A DNA stretch of 57,007 nucleotides, taken from NCBI GenBank assembly GCA_009869945.1, contig WIXG01000431.1, positions 1 through 57,007 on the forward strand, written 5' to 3'. This document shows positions 33,549-42,493 of the stretch, in pieces. The first letter of the stretch is position 1. Every line of letters begins with the position of its first letter. Origin of the DNA: Mesaphorura yosii (lineage: Eukaryota; Arthropoda; Collembola; Poduromorpha; Tullbergiidae). Below the pieces are notes generated by a model that had not been told where the DNA came from, did not search any database, and was given only the letters and a program-made list of their open reading frames with translations. The translations under genes were made by a program, and so were the position numbers.

Positions 33549-34124
33549 CTAATTTTTGTTATTCAAGATCACAACGGCGAACATACCCGCAATTGGCATC
33601 AAACTGAAGGCCCATGCTAGTGGCAGAAGCAAAAATTCGAGTCCGCTGTCCACAATACGCTGAGTTTGCATAAATAGTGCAAAGCCAGTCACGATCTGTC
33701 CGAACATAGTCAGCAGAAAGATTATGGCCAAGTTAGCACAATGTTGTACGCAATCTCGTACGCATTCTCGTACGCAATCTCGTACGCAGGTCGTGATTTC
33801 CGAACAAATGAGTTTTGTGTTTTGATTCACGCATCCAATTGTCTTATCGATGGAGTCCAACATCACACCTTCGACGATTCTGGTTGTCTGGTGAGCGTAC
33901 TCGATCCAATTATCTGGCACGGTGGAGGCCCTTGACGAACCTGGAAAACGTAATGTTTGGCATTTTGAGCGTACGAAAATTGGAGTGATGAGATGCGCCG
34001 CCGCACTTTTCTCCAGTAGAGTTAAATGAGGGTGTGGAAACTCACCCGCACCGCGCCGTTGATCCTCGTTGCTGCTTCCGCGAGTCCTTCTCCTTCGCCC
34101 CATCTTGCACCGAGAACCAATCAA
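33549..34124 (-). CDS. Uncharacterised small membrane protein with CVRx repeat
   Basis: Open frame of 191 codons; not recognised. From the N-terminus: a basic Arg-rich start (MGRRRRTRGSSNEDQ if initiated at the second Met), an internal segment that looks like an in-frame intron (donor GCGG|GTGAGT near 34046, acceptor TTTTCCAG near 33941), then VPDNWIEYAHQTTRIVEG, a four-fold tandem motif CVRDCVRECVRDCVQHC, and a C-terminal hairpin of two hydrophobic helices (LAIIFLLTMFGQIVTGFALF and LPLAWAFSLMPIAGMFAVVI) ending NNKN. Removing the candidate intron preserves the frame. The pattern suggests a small two-pass membrane protein with an amphipathic Cys/Arg helix, palmitoylation-like in composition. 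Function unknown; whether it is expressed is uncertain. Confidence 0.4.
   Translation of the reverse strand: MIGSRCKMGRRRRTRGSSNEDQRRGAGEFPHPHLTLLEKSAAAHLITPIFVRSKCQTLRFPGSSRASTVPDNWIEYAHQTTRIVEGVMLDSIDKTIGCVNQNTKLICSEITTCVRDCVRECVRDCVQHCANLAIIFLLTMFGQIVTGFALFMQTQRIVDSGLEFLLLPLAWAFSLMPIAGMFAVVILNNKN
33740..33787 (-). repeat. 12-bp tandem repeat, four units, coding CVRx
   Basis: Four 12-bp units of the type GCGTACGAGATT (minus strand), with one or two changes each, encoding a four-residue Cys-Val-Arg-Asp/Glu unit. Period equals four codons, so unit gain or loss keeps the frame. Confidence 0.8.
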
Positions 34125-34767
34125 TATTTTGAAAAATCAGAAAAAAGTGGCGAAATTTAGCGACAGTAATGAACAACTGAACGATCCAAGACCAACAACC
34201 CAAAGAGTCAATATAGGCAGCGCAGTAGACCCGTTTAGCGAAGCCCAAGCCCGGAAATTACTACCCGAGAGATATGCAAGCAATGAGACAAGGTTCTTTT
34301 AGCCTTGGAGTTAGACTTTCACGATGGACTTACCTTCGCACGAAGCGTTATCGTCGTCGTGGTTGTCGTCATGGTCATTGTGTAGCGTCGGGAAGTTCGA
34401 TGCCGCCCGCTATCTTGATTATCGAGCCGCTGCCTATCATCCATCCTTTGGATAATTCTGGACTCCATTCCACGAACAGCAACGAAAGCAGCGTGGTTCA
34501 AGTTAAATGCAAATCTAGTGCAATCAGCGCGTAAACTCTCGACTCTCAATTCAGGATGCTGCAGCTTTCCGAATGTATTTGAATGCAACTGCGACTGCAA
34601 TCTGAACTTGGCCACCAGCGTCCTTATTACTTTTGCCGCGAGGGTCCTTTCTATTTTTAGACTTATGGACAGCAACGGGTACAATGAAGGCCTTCGCATG
34701 CATTTCTACCTGCTGCCACTATTATTATGCTGAGCTAAATGAAATACACTGCTTGTAGTCGCAACAA
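34125..34767. other. Spacer with no supportable gene
   Basis: Open frames on both strands are short and low-complexity (Thr/Met-rich, from TCGTCGTGG-type runs near 34345). Nothing else identified. Confidence 0.5.
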
Positions 34768-34773
34768 TTTATT
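34768..34773 (-). terminator. AATAAA after the filamin remnant
   Basis: Minus-strand AATAAA 67-72 nt beyond the terminal stop of the filamin remnant, consistent with the fragment carrying the original 3' end of its source gene. Confidence 0.45.
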
Positions 34774-34839
34774 AAGGAGCAGGCCGCTGCTCTGCTTAAA
34801 TACACAGTTTGACAGTGCGCACTTCCATCGCATTGCAAG

Positions 34840-35310
34840 TTATGCGACCGTGATTTTGAACGGGCTGCCCTGCAGATTGTAGTGCGTGTACTTCAGGATG
34901 ATTTTTTAGTCGCCCGCCACCGTCGACTTGTACACGCAGCTCACGTCCCGTCCTTGAAGCCGAGGTCGGGTTGGCTCGGTCCCTCCATCTTGGCCGAGAA
35001 GGCAGAGATCCCGACCGACCGCTCGTCAATGATCGCCTCGTTCTCCACGTTCAGCTTGGCCTCCTTCACGGCCCCCGACACGGTCACCTTGTCCACACTC
35101 GGCTTCACGTCCCCGATGATTTTGCACGTGTACGGCGAGCCCTGCACGTAGTGCCCATCGTACATGACGTGGATCTTGTACGCACCGCCGAGCGGAGTCA
35201 CAAATGTCACCCCGACCGTCTTGCCCTTGTTGGTCACGAGTTTGGTCTCGGGCTGCGTCGGCCCCTCGAACGCAATCTGGAGTATGGTCACCGTGTGGTC
35301 GGGCGTCGGG
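34840..35310 (-). pseudogene. 3' end of a filamin gene, broken
   Basis: Filamins cross-link actin through chains of Ig-like repeats. The minus strand starts with a good acceptor (ATGTTTCAG|CCCGACG at 35310) and reads the end of one repeat (AFEGPTQPETKLVTNKGK... YKIHVMYDGHYVQGSPYTCKI) and the next repeat (VDKVTVSGAVKEAKLNV..., SAFSAKMEGPSQPDLGFKDG). At GFKDG the frame shifts by one, and the neighbouring frame continues DVSCVYKSTVAGD, TAA, KIILKYTHYNLQGSPFKITVA and a terminal stop, as at the end of real filamins. The GSPY/GSPF signatures are diagnostic. One frameshift plus one nonsense codon (at a Tyr position) make it non-functional. No upstream filamin exon was found before 35310, so only a terminal exon was copied or kept. 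Confidence 0.82.
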
Positions 35311-35621
35311 CTGAAACATCATGAAATAGATCAGAAATTCAAGAAGATGAGTCCAACTTGGGTTGCTTTCATGACCCTGGCATTTGGAACTTGTGTCGTT
35401 GAGAAATTTGCGGCTGAATTCGGAAACGAGCTCGAAACTCTTGAGTTGGACAGTGTTCATTAAAATTTACTTCTCTGACCTCGGCGATTTATTAATTCGC
35501 CTCGAGGACTTGCCAGAGACGGAATTCAGCGTATTTGCAATACATTAGAAATGCCCAATTTTTTATTTTACTTAATAATGATTATTTACCATAAGCAAGA
35601 GCTCACAAGCATTTCGCACGG
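35311..35621. other. Spacer with filamin-type intron end and receptor 3' flank
   Basis: Contains the pyrimidine tract in front of the filamin remnant and, at 35562-35567, a minus-strand AATAAA 55 nt beyond the stop of the next chemoreceptor. No coding exon seen. Confidence 0.5.
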
Positions 35622-37519
35622 TTACAGCAGAAGGAAAGTCATGACTCCCTGAAACACAACATCGGACGTTGTCACGATAAACGTCCTCTCGTTTACATTC
35701 ACGAAATTTGCAACCTTAAAGTAGAGTGGGTGATATGTCCTGAACGTGAGCCATTGCTTTCTGTACGCTGCAGCTTCAGCTGCGCCGCTGGCCGCCTTGC
35801 ACGCAGCCCGGAACGAGTCTGGGAGTGTGCACGATGCTCGCGTGTATGAGTTCGCAAAGCTCATGCACTCCCTGTTGATGTCCACCAAGACTGCGGACGT
35901 GCCGACCATGAACATGATGAGGACGGAGGGCGCCGTGCGACCCATAAGGATGACGGTGCATATTGCCGTGATCTGAAGGAGGCAGCTCAGGCTCAGGATG
36001 GCTGCGATGAGCGTCTTTGTGAATTCGGTCGCCTGGGCGTGCAGGCCTTGATGGGCATGGTACAGGAGGTGTGCCCGCTGCCACTCGGCTGCGGTGCCGC
36101 TGGGGTTGAATCTGGGGGCGAAATGAGACTCGAAGTTAGGTACTTCGATGCTTCCCACCTTAGGACTCCGAGGGAGGTACCCGATTCAGAGTCGACTGAA
36201 AAAATATTCTGGTGGTAGTGCGTGCCTCAAACCGCCAGCTGTGGTCTGAGTTCGCGCAATTCTCATTTCAAAGTCGTTTGAGTTGCGGCAAGTCAAAGTT
36301 TCAGTTTCTAAGGGAAAAATAGCGTGGATTTAGCGATCTAATTCGTGCAGCCCGTGGTGCCCCTGTGAGTTTCATAGTTGTATTGGTGCTCATAGCTGCT
36401 ATAGTGTGTGAGGGTTAGAATGCATGAGGACTTGTTCAGAGACTTTAAGGGACAAGGAAATGAGCATTTTACATAATTGCAAACGAAAAAATGACGACCC
36501 GCGAAGGTCGTGTCGCCATTACACTGAACCACACTGGCCACAGGTTACCTTTGTTTGCTATTAAAGTACACTTTGTACAAGGGTCTCTCTTTGCCCATGT
36601 TCTCATGGTTGTCACAGTGCTGCAACTGTAACTCCTCGGCGTACAGTACAGGCCATGGATTCTATTACTTTACTGAAATAACGAACCTGACCATGCCGAG
36701 GTATTTTCCCATGGAGCGCGTGAACATGAGTGAGAGCATGACGAAGATGGCGCCGGTGAGGAAGGGGACGAAAGCGTGATAGCCATACGCGAGTCCTACA
36801 AGCGCATTGAGCCCTGAACTCTCCGTTCGCAAGTAGCTAAAGACCCGCTCCCCTGTGTGCACCAGGATCCCGTCCCCGATCGCCGCCATGATTGGCAGCT
36901 ATAAATGAACGAGACGCAGTGCACGACTACGACAATGACAACTCGACGAGCACTGGACTGCTGCTGCTCGACTGTCCCTCTCTCCTGCTTGCCTGCTTGC
37001 TTGCCTCTCTCTTTCTCAACTTGGCATAGCTTCCTCAACTCGAAGCCAGACTAACTAATAATTTAAATAGTCGCAACGGCGCGGCTCGTTGCGTACTCAG
37101 ACGCAACACAGCATGGCCACCTGAGCAAGAAACAGTTTGGCGACTTTTTCCATGCCGTCCTTGCGCATGTCGAGGCAGAGGTGGAGCGCCAGCCGCCGTA
37201 CAAACAAAACATGTTCAGGGTCGAGAGCAGGGCGGCGAACTCATAGACGTACAACAGATTGTATGTTTGGAAGGCCGTGGCGAGGACGCTGCCCAGGGCA
37301 ATCAGCGCCACATGCATCCAGTCGGAGAGCTGCGCTGGGGTACTCGAGTCCGGTTGCAGTGCTGCGAAGAACGTCCACACAGTTGCCCACTGCAAGGCGA
37401 GGCTCACGAGGGCCACGATCTGTACGCTGGCCGGGTTCCATTTGAAGCGCGGGCAGCGTCTGCGTCCAGCGCCCGATGCGGATCACGTACGAGATGCGGA
37501 AGGTTTCTTCAGAGATCAT
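35622..37519 (-). pseudogene. Three-exon Gr-like chemoreceptor with two frameshifts
   Basis: Exons on the minus strand: 37519 to about 37096 (MISEETFRISYVIRIGRWTQ), 36898-36687 (LPIMAAIGDGILVHTGERVF..., acceptor TTTATAG, donor AG|GTTCGT) and 36111-35622 (FNPSGTAAEWQRAH..., acceptor CGCCCCCAG), the last two joining in phase. The C-terminus RTYHPLYFKVANFVNVNERT...VVFQGVMTFLLL is typical of a receptor end. Total would be about 390 residues. Exon 1 is broken twice: near 37452 the frame must change between WTQTLP and RFKWNPASVQIVALVSL, and near 37205 between ALLSTLNMF and FVRRLALHLCLDMRKDG. Its exon pattern differs from the intron-less copies A and B, so it is a different subfamily. It is either a young pseudogene or an intact gene with two assembly errors. 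Confidence 0.65.
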
Positions 37520-37943
37520 GACGACTGGGTGAATGAATTCGTGCCCTTTGCGGTCTTGACTTTTAAAAGTTCGGACTGCAGCTGAAAAAATATTAAATTG
37601 GATGCCTTTTCGCCTTTTGACGGGCTTGTTTAATTAATCGGGGTCCGTACAACCGCCCTGAACCGGTTTCAAAGCGGAAATGTCGTACCTGCTTCATGCA
37701 ATATTCATTTTGCAATTCTACGGAACCATGAATCTTGTATTATTCGATTCATTCTCTTCATTGGGTCATTCTTAAATATTGCCAAATTTTCAATCCACCG
37801 CTTACGAGCAGCTCGCTTTCTTACGGTTAAATGCCGAAGTGAACGTGAGAATAATTAAAAATTAAGTAAACGCCAAAAACTCCAAATACATTTTATTCAC
37901 GATTATTAATGCCATTTCCAGCGGAATTTTGTATTTCTTACGC
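37520..37943. other. Spacer between receptor 5' end and secreted-protein 3' end
   Basis: AT-rich, no gene. Contains the poly(A) signal of the neighbouring minus-strand gene. Confidence 0.55.
37892..37897 (-). terminator. Poly(A) signal of the secreted Cys-rich gene
   Basis: AATAAA on the minus strand 47 nt beyond the TAG stop at 37944, at a normal distance for a short 3' UTR. Confidence 0.6.
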
Positions 37944-38644
37944 CTAAAGATTCAGGCAGCAGACGCAGAATGCGACGGCGGTGTTGTACGTGTTGAGCGG
38001 AATCGTGCTGCGGGTGTCGACGTTGTAGAGGCACTCGTACGGGTTACCGCCGCCACAAAACTCGGCGCAATCCCCAAACACGGCGTTGATGCAGTGGAGG
38101 TCTTCCTGAAATGAAAAATAATGCGCACACGAACATGAACGTGATTCAATGTGAATGAAAAGTATTAAAAATAGTTCGGTCCCTTAAAGCGACTCACGTT
38201 TGTGGGGCTCGGGCCCTGGTAGCACTCTTCGTCCACGCACGCGTCGCACGTGCAGTAAAACTCGCGCTGGACAACGACGAGGCCCGTCTTTACGGGCGTG
38301 GAGGTGGCGGGTCTTAGTGCGGGCGCTTGGGCTTGGGCGATCCTTGTCCTGTTGGCCAGGCGAACATGTCGGCCGCCGTTGGTGGCCCCCGGCGTGGTAC
38401 ACACTCCGTCTCCCTGCGGGCACGCCTCCACGCACAGAGCGGCTCCGTTTATTTGTGTGAGGGACGTGATCTCAGTCGGCAGGGGCAGCGAGGGCGTTCC
38501 GCTGACGCACGTGACTTGCGACTCGAGTTTGTCCACGCCGGGCAGTGGAGGTAGAGGCACCGGCACGAGGGGAATTCCCTGCGCGGCGGCTGTGAGTTGC
38601 AGAATTGTGGCCGCGAGGAGACACGAATTCAGCATAGACTTCAT
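37944..38644 (-). CDS. Secreted Cys-rich protein of unknown function, two exons
   Basis: Exon 1 is 38644-38198 and exon 2 is 38105-37944, joined in phase 0 (donor AAC|GTGAGT, acceptor ATTTCAG|GAAGAC), giving 202 residues. I start at the ATG that directly precedes the signal peptide (MKSMLNSCLLAATILQLTAA, cleavage likely near AAAQG); an ATG eight codons earlier also exists. After a Pro/Val/Leu-rich stretch (IPLVPVPLPPLPG) the mature protein has 15 cysteines in two clusters: exon 1 (LCVEACPQGDGVC, EFYCTCDACVDEEC) and exon 2 (DLHCINAVFGDCAEFCGGG, YECLYN, FCVCCLN at the C-terminus). One glycosylation site, NRT. No family recognised. It is intact and has a poly(A) signal, in contrast to the decayed genes on both sides, so it is probably expressed. 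Confidence 0.72.
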
Positions 38645-39331
38645 ACTACTCAAGGAAATGTTTCCCAAGGAAATACGAAACCAAAAATCAGAAATGGAAT
38701 CAAGTTATGGGCACGTTACTGCTTGAACGGATGCTGCGATAAAAGTGATGCTCAATTTTGAATAATGTGAGAATATGGAATGCGATGCCAGGCCAGTTTG
38801 TTAAAAAAGGTGCTCTATTTTTAGCCGTAATCCTTTAGCCATGACCGTAACACTGACCACTGACTGTGACTGTGACTGTGGTGAAGAAAGAAGTACGAAA
38901 GAGAAGAAAAATTTCCGGAAATAGACCGAAAACTGGATGAATCCAATTCTGATAAATAAGTTGGACTTAAGCCGTGCACTTTGCCATTTCGTGTGCGCTT
39001 TCTTGGCTTTACTTATTCCAATCCTATTTGTGAAGTATGTTTAGCTTCGACAACGAGTTGACTGTGAATGTCCTTGGCTTTAAACGACGATTGCTAAACT
39101 AACTTACATGTAAGCCATACTGCTAAACGATCTTATGCAATGAGAGCCAATAAGGAAACACAAAAACTAAACGCAACGTCTAAATTCGGCAGGTCAACAC
39201 GTCGTGAAATCATCGGCCTCCGAGGAAGCTGAATGGGCACGTCGAAAGTGCCGTTGCGTTGAGGCACATGCAGACGCAGAGGTCCGTCGCAACTCCTCCG
39301 GGCGGCGTGATGGCGCAAATGTGCGGCACAA
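38645..39331. other. Spacer with short TGACTG repeat
   Basis: Upstream flank of the secreted-protein gene. A short hexanucleotide run (TGACTG-type, about 38855-38881) is the only structured element seen. The right edge grades into the DUF3638 fragment, whose reading frame becomes unrecognisable left of about 39332. Confidence 0.5.
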
Positions 39332-40040
39332 AGAGCTCATCACGACGCCTCGACGTTGCATGCACTCCTCGTACAACGCCTGCACTCTGCGGAGGCCCGT
39401 GGCGTTGAATTTCATGTCCCTCCTGCAGGGGAACGTGTAGAGGCGCTGGTTCAGGAGGCCGCCGATTGCGTCCGCCAACATTCGCCTGTTTGTGTTGTAC
39501 GGCGACTTGAGGACCGTGACGCGGCGGAGCTGCGCCCCCGTCGCCAGCCGCACCGCCAGCATCGGGATGATGATGCTCGTCTTCCCCTCCCCCATGTTGA
39601 GCTGCATCAGCGAGTGCTCGCCGCCCTCCGGCTTGACCATCCGCTCCGCGACTTGCACCTGCACGCCCCTGATCATCAGGTCGAGCTCGAGCTGGAGGAG
39701 CAGCTACTCGGGGCGCTCACGCGGCGACCAAGCCTCGTAGCCAGGCGTCTCCAGCTCGCGTCGCAGCGCCAGGTGCGCGGAGGAGCCTGCGGCGGCGAAG
39801 CGCAGGCAGCGCCTCAGCCTCTGCTCGTGCGTCCAGGCGACCGCTACTCCTTCGATGCACTGCTTCAGGATCCCGGGCGTTGTCTTGTCGCAGAGGATCG
39901 TCGTGAGCGTGATGCGCTGCAGGAGGCCGGCGCTGTATAGGGCGTTGAGTTCGGCGCTTGCGCCCCGCAGCAGCAGGAGACTCGAGACGCCGTGCCAGGC
40001 CACGGCCGCGTGCTGCCGAGCCAGTTCCTTGACCCGGAGA
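39332..40040 (-). pseudogene. Fragment of a DUF3638-type large protein
   Basis: Minus-strand frame beginning LRVKELARQHAAVAWHG, running through ITLTTILCDKTTPGILKQC, a TAG stop at 39704, then LLLQLELDLMIRGVQVQVA, HSLMQLNMGEGKTSIIIPM, IGGLLNQRLYTFPCRRDMKF and MQRRGVVMSS. The MQLNMGEGKTSIIIPM segment (a Walker A-like loop), the preceding LELDLMIRGVQ and the following GGLLN-R motif are the signature of DUF3638, a domain of very large eukaryotic proteins of poorly known function. Only about 235 codons are present, a small part of such a protein, starting abruptly at the junction with a chemoreceptor. The internal stop and missing ends show it is a dead fragment. Confidence 0.75.
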
Positions 40041-40638
40041 TTACGTAGTTGACGATTTCGATGAGCGACTGCCGAGCAATCATGCACGATAGAACAAAGG
40101 TCGTGAGACACCGATGCTCAGGTGGGAGCGCTGACTCTGGGTGAAAGTGGGCGCCGGGTGTGAAGAGAAGCAAAGCTGATACAACACAGCAGGAGACCCT
40201 CATCCCGAGGAAGAGAACCTGAAGGCCTCCCTCTCGCAGGTGAGGTGTCTGGTTGACGTTCTTCTTCTGTTGGTGCGCAAGACCTATCTGTTTCGTGAAG
40301 GTCAAGAATTCTTGCAGACGCCTGTGCCCCACAACTCACGTTGAGATGAGAAACACGTGAATAAAAATCAAAATCAAATGTATCAGACTTCGAAGAAGGC
40401 CTGCCAGGTCGTTCAGATCAGCTACGGAAACGCTACCGATTGTTCGCACCAAATTGGAAAAGTAGACAGCATGCAGCACAACTTTAGCCTTGTACCATCC
40501 GGCTTTCCAGGTGAACTTTGTGAACGATAGACTTGGTGCTGGCTTCGCTCTCGGAGTCCTGTCGAATGGAAACGTGAAGCACGCGCCTGCATTCAGACTT
40601 TGCGAGAAAAGATTCTGCTCGAGATCGCTAAGCAACAT
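40040..40638 (-). pseudogene. Gr-like chemoreceptor, truncated by fusion to the DUF3638 fragment
   Basis: Starts MLLSDLEQNLFSQSLNAGAC like copies A and B and follows copy B closely (SVADLNDLAGLLRSLIHLIL, EFLTFTKQIGLAHQQKK, TPGAHFHPESALPPEHRC, SLIEIVNYVI). A Trp codon conserved in A and B (ATWVLGQ in B) is TGA here (ISTxVVGHRRLQEF), at 40336-40338. Directly after NYVI, where copy B continues with FTLGLGYVYF, receptor homology ends at about 40040 and the DUF3638 fragment begins. The C-terminal half with the last transmembrane segments is gone. Upstream in-frame codons to 40692 are probably 5' UTR. Confidence 0.82.
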
Positions 40639-40987
40639 TTCTGAACTTTGAGAATTTTGCACCTTTCTTCTTCTTTTGAGGTTTTCTTTCACACTGTTGG
40701 TCGAATTCCACTATATTCAATAAATTAGAGACCTTAATCAACTTCGAGACGTTGTCGCAACACTTCATTCGACGTGACATTGACCATGTTGACCAAGAGC
40801 CACTTCTCAGGACAGGAGACGACCCGATATGATTCGATGTATTCAATTTGAATAGAAATGAGTACTTAGCGCAAATGAGAAAAAATTTAATAACTTGGAT
40901 ATGTATTAATGAAACAATTTCTAATAAACAAGTACTGGTCGCCTTGCTCCCAATAAATCATAACTGAAAATTCATGCATCTTCCCAT

Positions 40988-42493
40988 TCACTTCGTATTT
41001 ATCAGAACAGCACAAATATTTTCGGTCAACAAAATGAGAAATACCCCAATCGTCGACTTTCGCAGGTATCCAAAGAATAGGACACGCGTACGAAACGAGG
41101 CACAGTGCACGCAAGAGTAAAGCACCTTTCTCGTGTAGGCAGGCGCCCTACGCGCCTTCGCCTTTCCGTGCTGGAGTTTTGCGAATGAATGCGCGGTTGC
41201 CCCAAGCTTGGCCCCGAACTCAAGAAAGCCCCAAAGCACAGCCAAGAAGAATACGAATGTGAATGCACAACCAAACTTCACGGGGAGTTCATCGAATCGA
41301 ATGGCGAAGGAGAACATGAGAATACAGATTAGCGAGACGATCGACAGGACGGCGGGCCACACGTCTTGCGAGAAGCAAATATTTAGCTGTTGACTCAAAA
41401 TCTGGAGGCCACGGTAGGTTTTGATGCTGTCCGCGATTTCTCGGTGGTGGTGCTTTCTGTGCCGGTGGTTTGTGTGCCCTGAATTCCCGAGACCGGCGGA
41501 ATCGTCGCCGTCTGTGCTCTCACGCATTTGAGTGAAAATAGCTTGGGAGAAGATTATCGTGGAGGAAATGACCGCGATGGCAATCAGGATGTCGGACGCC
41601 TGCCACCAAATCCACTGAAACTGGGCAAATGCTGCCAGTAAAAATAGCAATGGATCCCTGCCTATCCACGTGTACGGTGGCGAGTCGTGGTCCCAGCAGA
41701 CGGGGAGCCCGTTCGAAAGCAGATGAAATTCGCATTTCATGATGAACGTTGGCACACCCGCAACACTCGCAAAGAACAATCCAAAACTCATGAGCCTATT
41801 GATTCTCAGGAAGAGGAGCTCACACTTCTGTGCTTGTATGTTGCTCCTGGTGCTCTGGCCTTGACTTTGACTCTGACCTGTGACCTTCACCCAGAATCGC
41901 ACGAGGCCATTGATGTACGCGACTAGCTCGTGCCGCCGGTACACGTTGTGAGCGTGGAAGAAGAGCGAGTAAAAACAGCTACAGGCGGTCAGCACGTGAT
42001 ACATGTAGTACATATTGTTCAGCTGGAAACCGTCACGCATAGTTTGACGGAGCAGAGCACGAATCAGAAGGGCTAGCATGGCGCTGATGCCGGCCAGCGT
42101 CCCGAGCCAGCGTGCAATGAGCCATTTGGCACTGATTAGCCGCGAACTGAACGTCGTACTGTCCCAATAAATAGGGGCCACGCCCAAAGCGCACTCTGTG
42201 TTCAGCATCAGACTGAATGCAGCGCTCATTTGCTCGTGACCCCGCCATGGCAATGGTATCGGGTCCAACTCCTTGAAGAGGTCGCCATGGCGTTGAATTG
42301 CTGGCGTCGGCCTTCGGTGTGCGCTCTCATGCTGCACAATCGTCGACTGGAAGACTTGGATGAGCTCCTCCTCCTCGTTGTTTTGGATTGCTGGAGGGTG
42401 GCGGTTGGATAACGGGTAGATTGACGGTGGCGGCTCCGAGCACTTTACTGGGCCTACGGCTGCCCGCTTCTTCACATTCACACGGCGACCCAT
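40988..42493 (-). CDS. Gr-like chemoreceptor of a second subfamily, 501 aa, single exon
   Basis: Intact intron-less multi-pass protein. It has an unusually long cytosolic N-terminus (about 120 residues, starting MGRRVNVKKRAAVGPVKCSE) before the first helix (ARWLGTLAGISAMLALLIRALL), then LTACSCFYSLFFHAHNVYRRHELVAYING, KCEFHLLSNGLPVCWDHDSP (an outer loop with paired Cys), IWWQASDILIAIAVISSTII, a His-rich loop, LNICFSQDVWPAVLSIVSLI, and a C-terminus RTRVLFFGYLRKSTIGVFL...INTK. The last part mirrors the Gr layout (...a short TM7 ending at the stop) but shares no close identity with copies A and B. Its only close relative here is the broken copy at 43121-44428. Ligand unknown; alternative start codons within the first 90 residues cannot be excluded. 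Confidence 0.72.
   Translation of the reverse strand: MGRRVNVKKRAAVGPVKCSEPPPSIYPLSNRHPPAIQNNEEEELIQVFQSTIVQHESAHRRPTPAIQRHGDLFKELDPIPLPWRGHEQMSAAFSLMLNTECALGVAPIYWDSTTFSSRLISAKWLIARWLGTLAGISAMLALLIRALLRQTMRDGFQLNNMYYMYHVLTACSCFYSLFFHAHNVYRRHELVAYINGLVRFWVKVTGQSQSQGQSTRSNIQAQKCELLFLRINRLMSFGLFFASVAGVPTFIMKCEFHLLSNGLPVCWDHDSPPYTWIGRDPLLFLLAAFAQFQWIWWQASDILIAIAVISSTIIFSQAIFTQMRESTDGDDSAGLGNSGHTNHRHRKHHHREIADSIKTYRGLQILSQQLNICFSQDVWPAVLSIVSLICILMFSFAIRFDELPVKFGCAFTFVFFLAVLWGFLEFGAKLGATAHSFAKLQHGKAKARRAPAYTRKVLYSCVHCASFRTRVLFFGYLRKSTIGVFLILLTENICAVLINTK

Noticed and set aside
33740..33787. Possible CRISPR-like or satellite array
   Set aside because: Four adjacent 12-bp units without spacers inside an open frame; a coding tandem repeat.
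34319..34699. Minus-strand 126-codon frame with a Thr/Met run
   Set aside because: The run comes from a degenerate simple repeat; no start context, splice site or homology.
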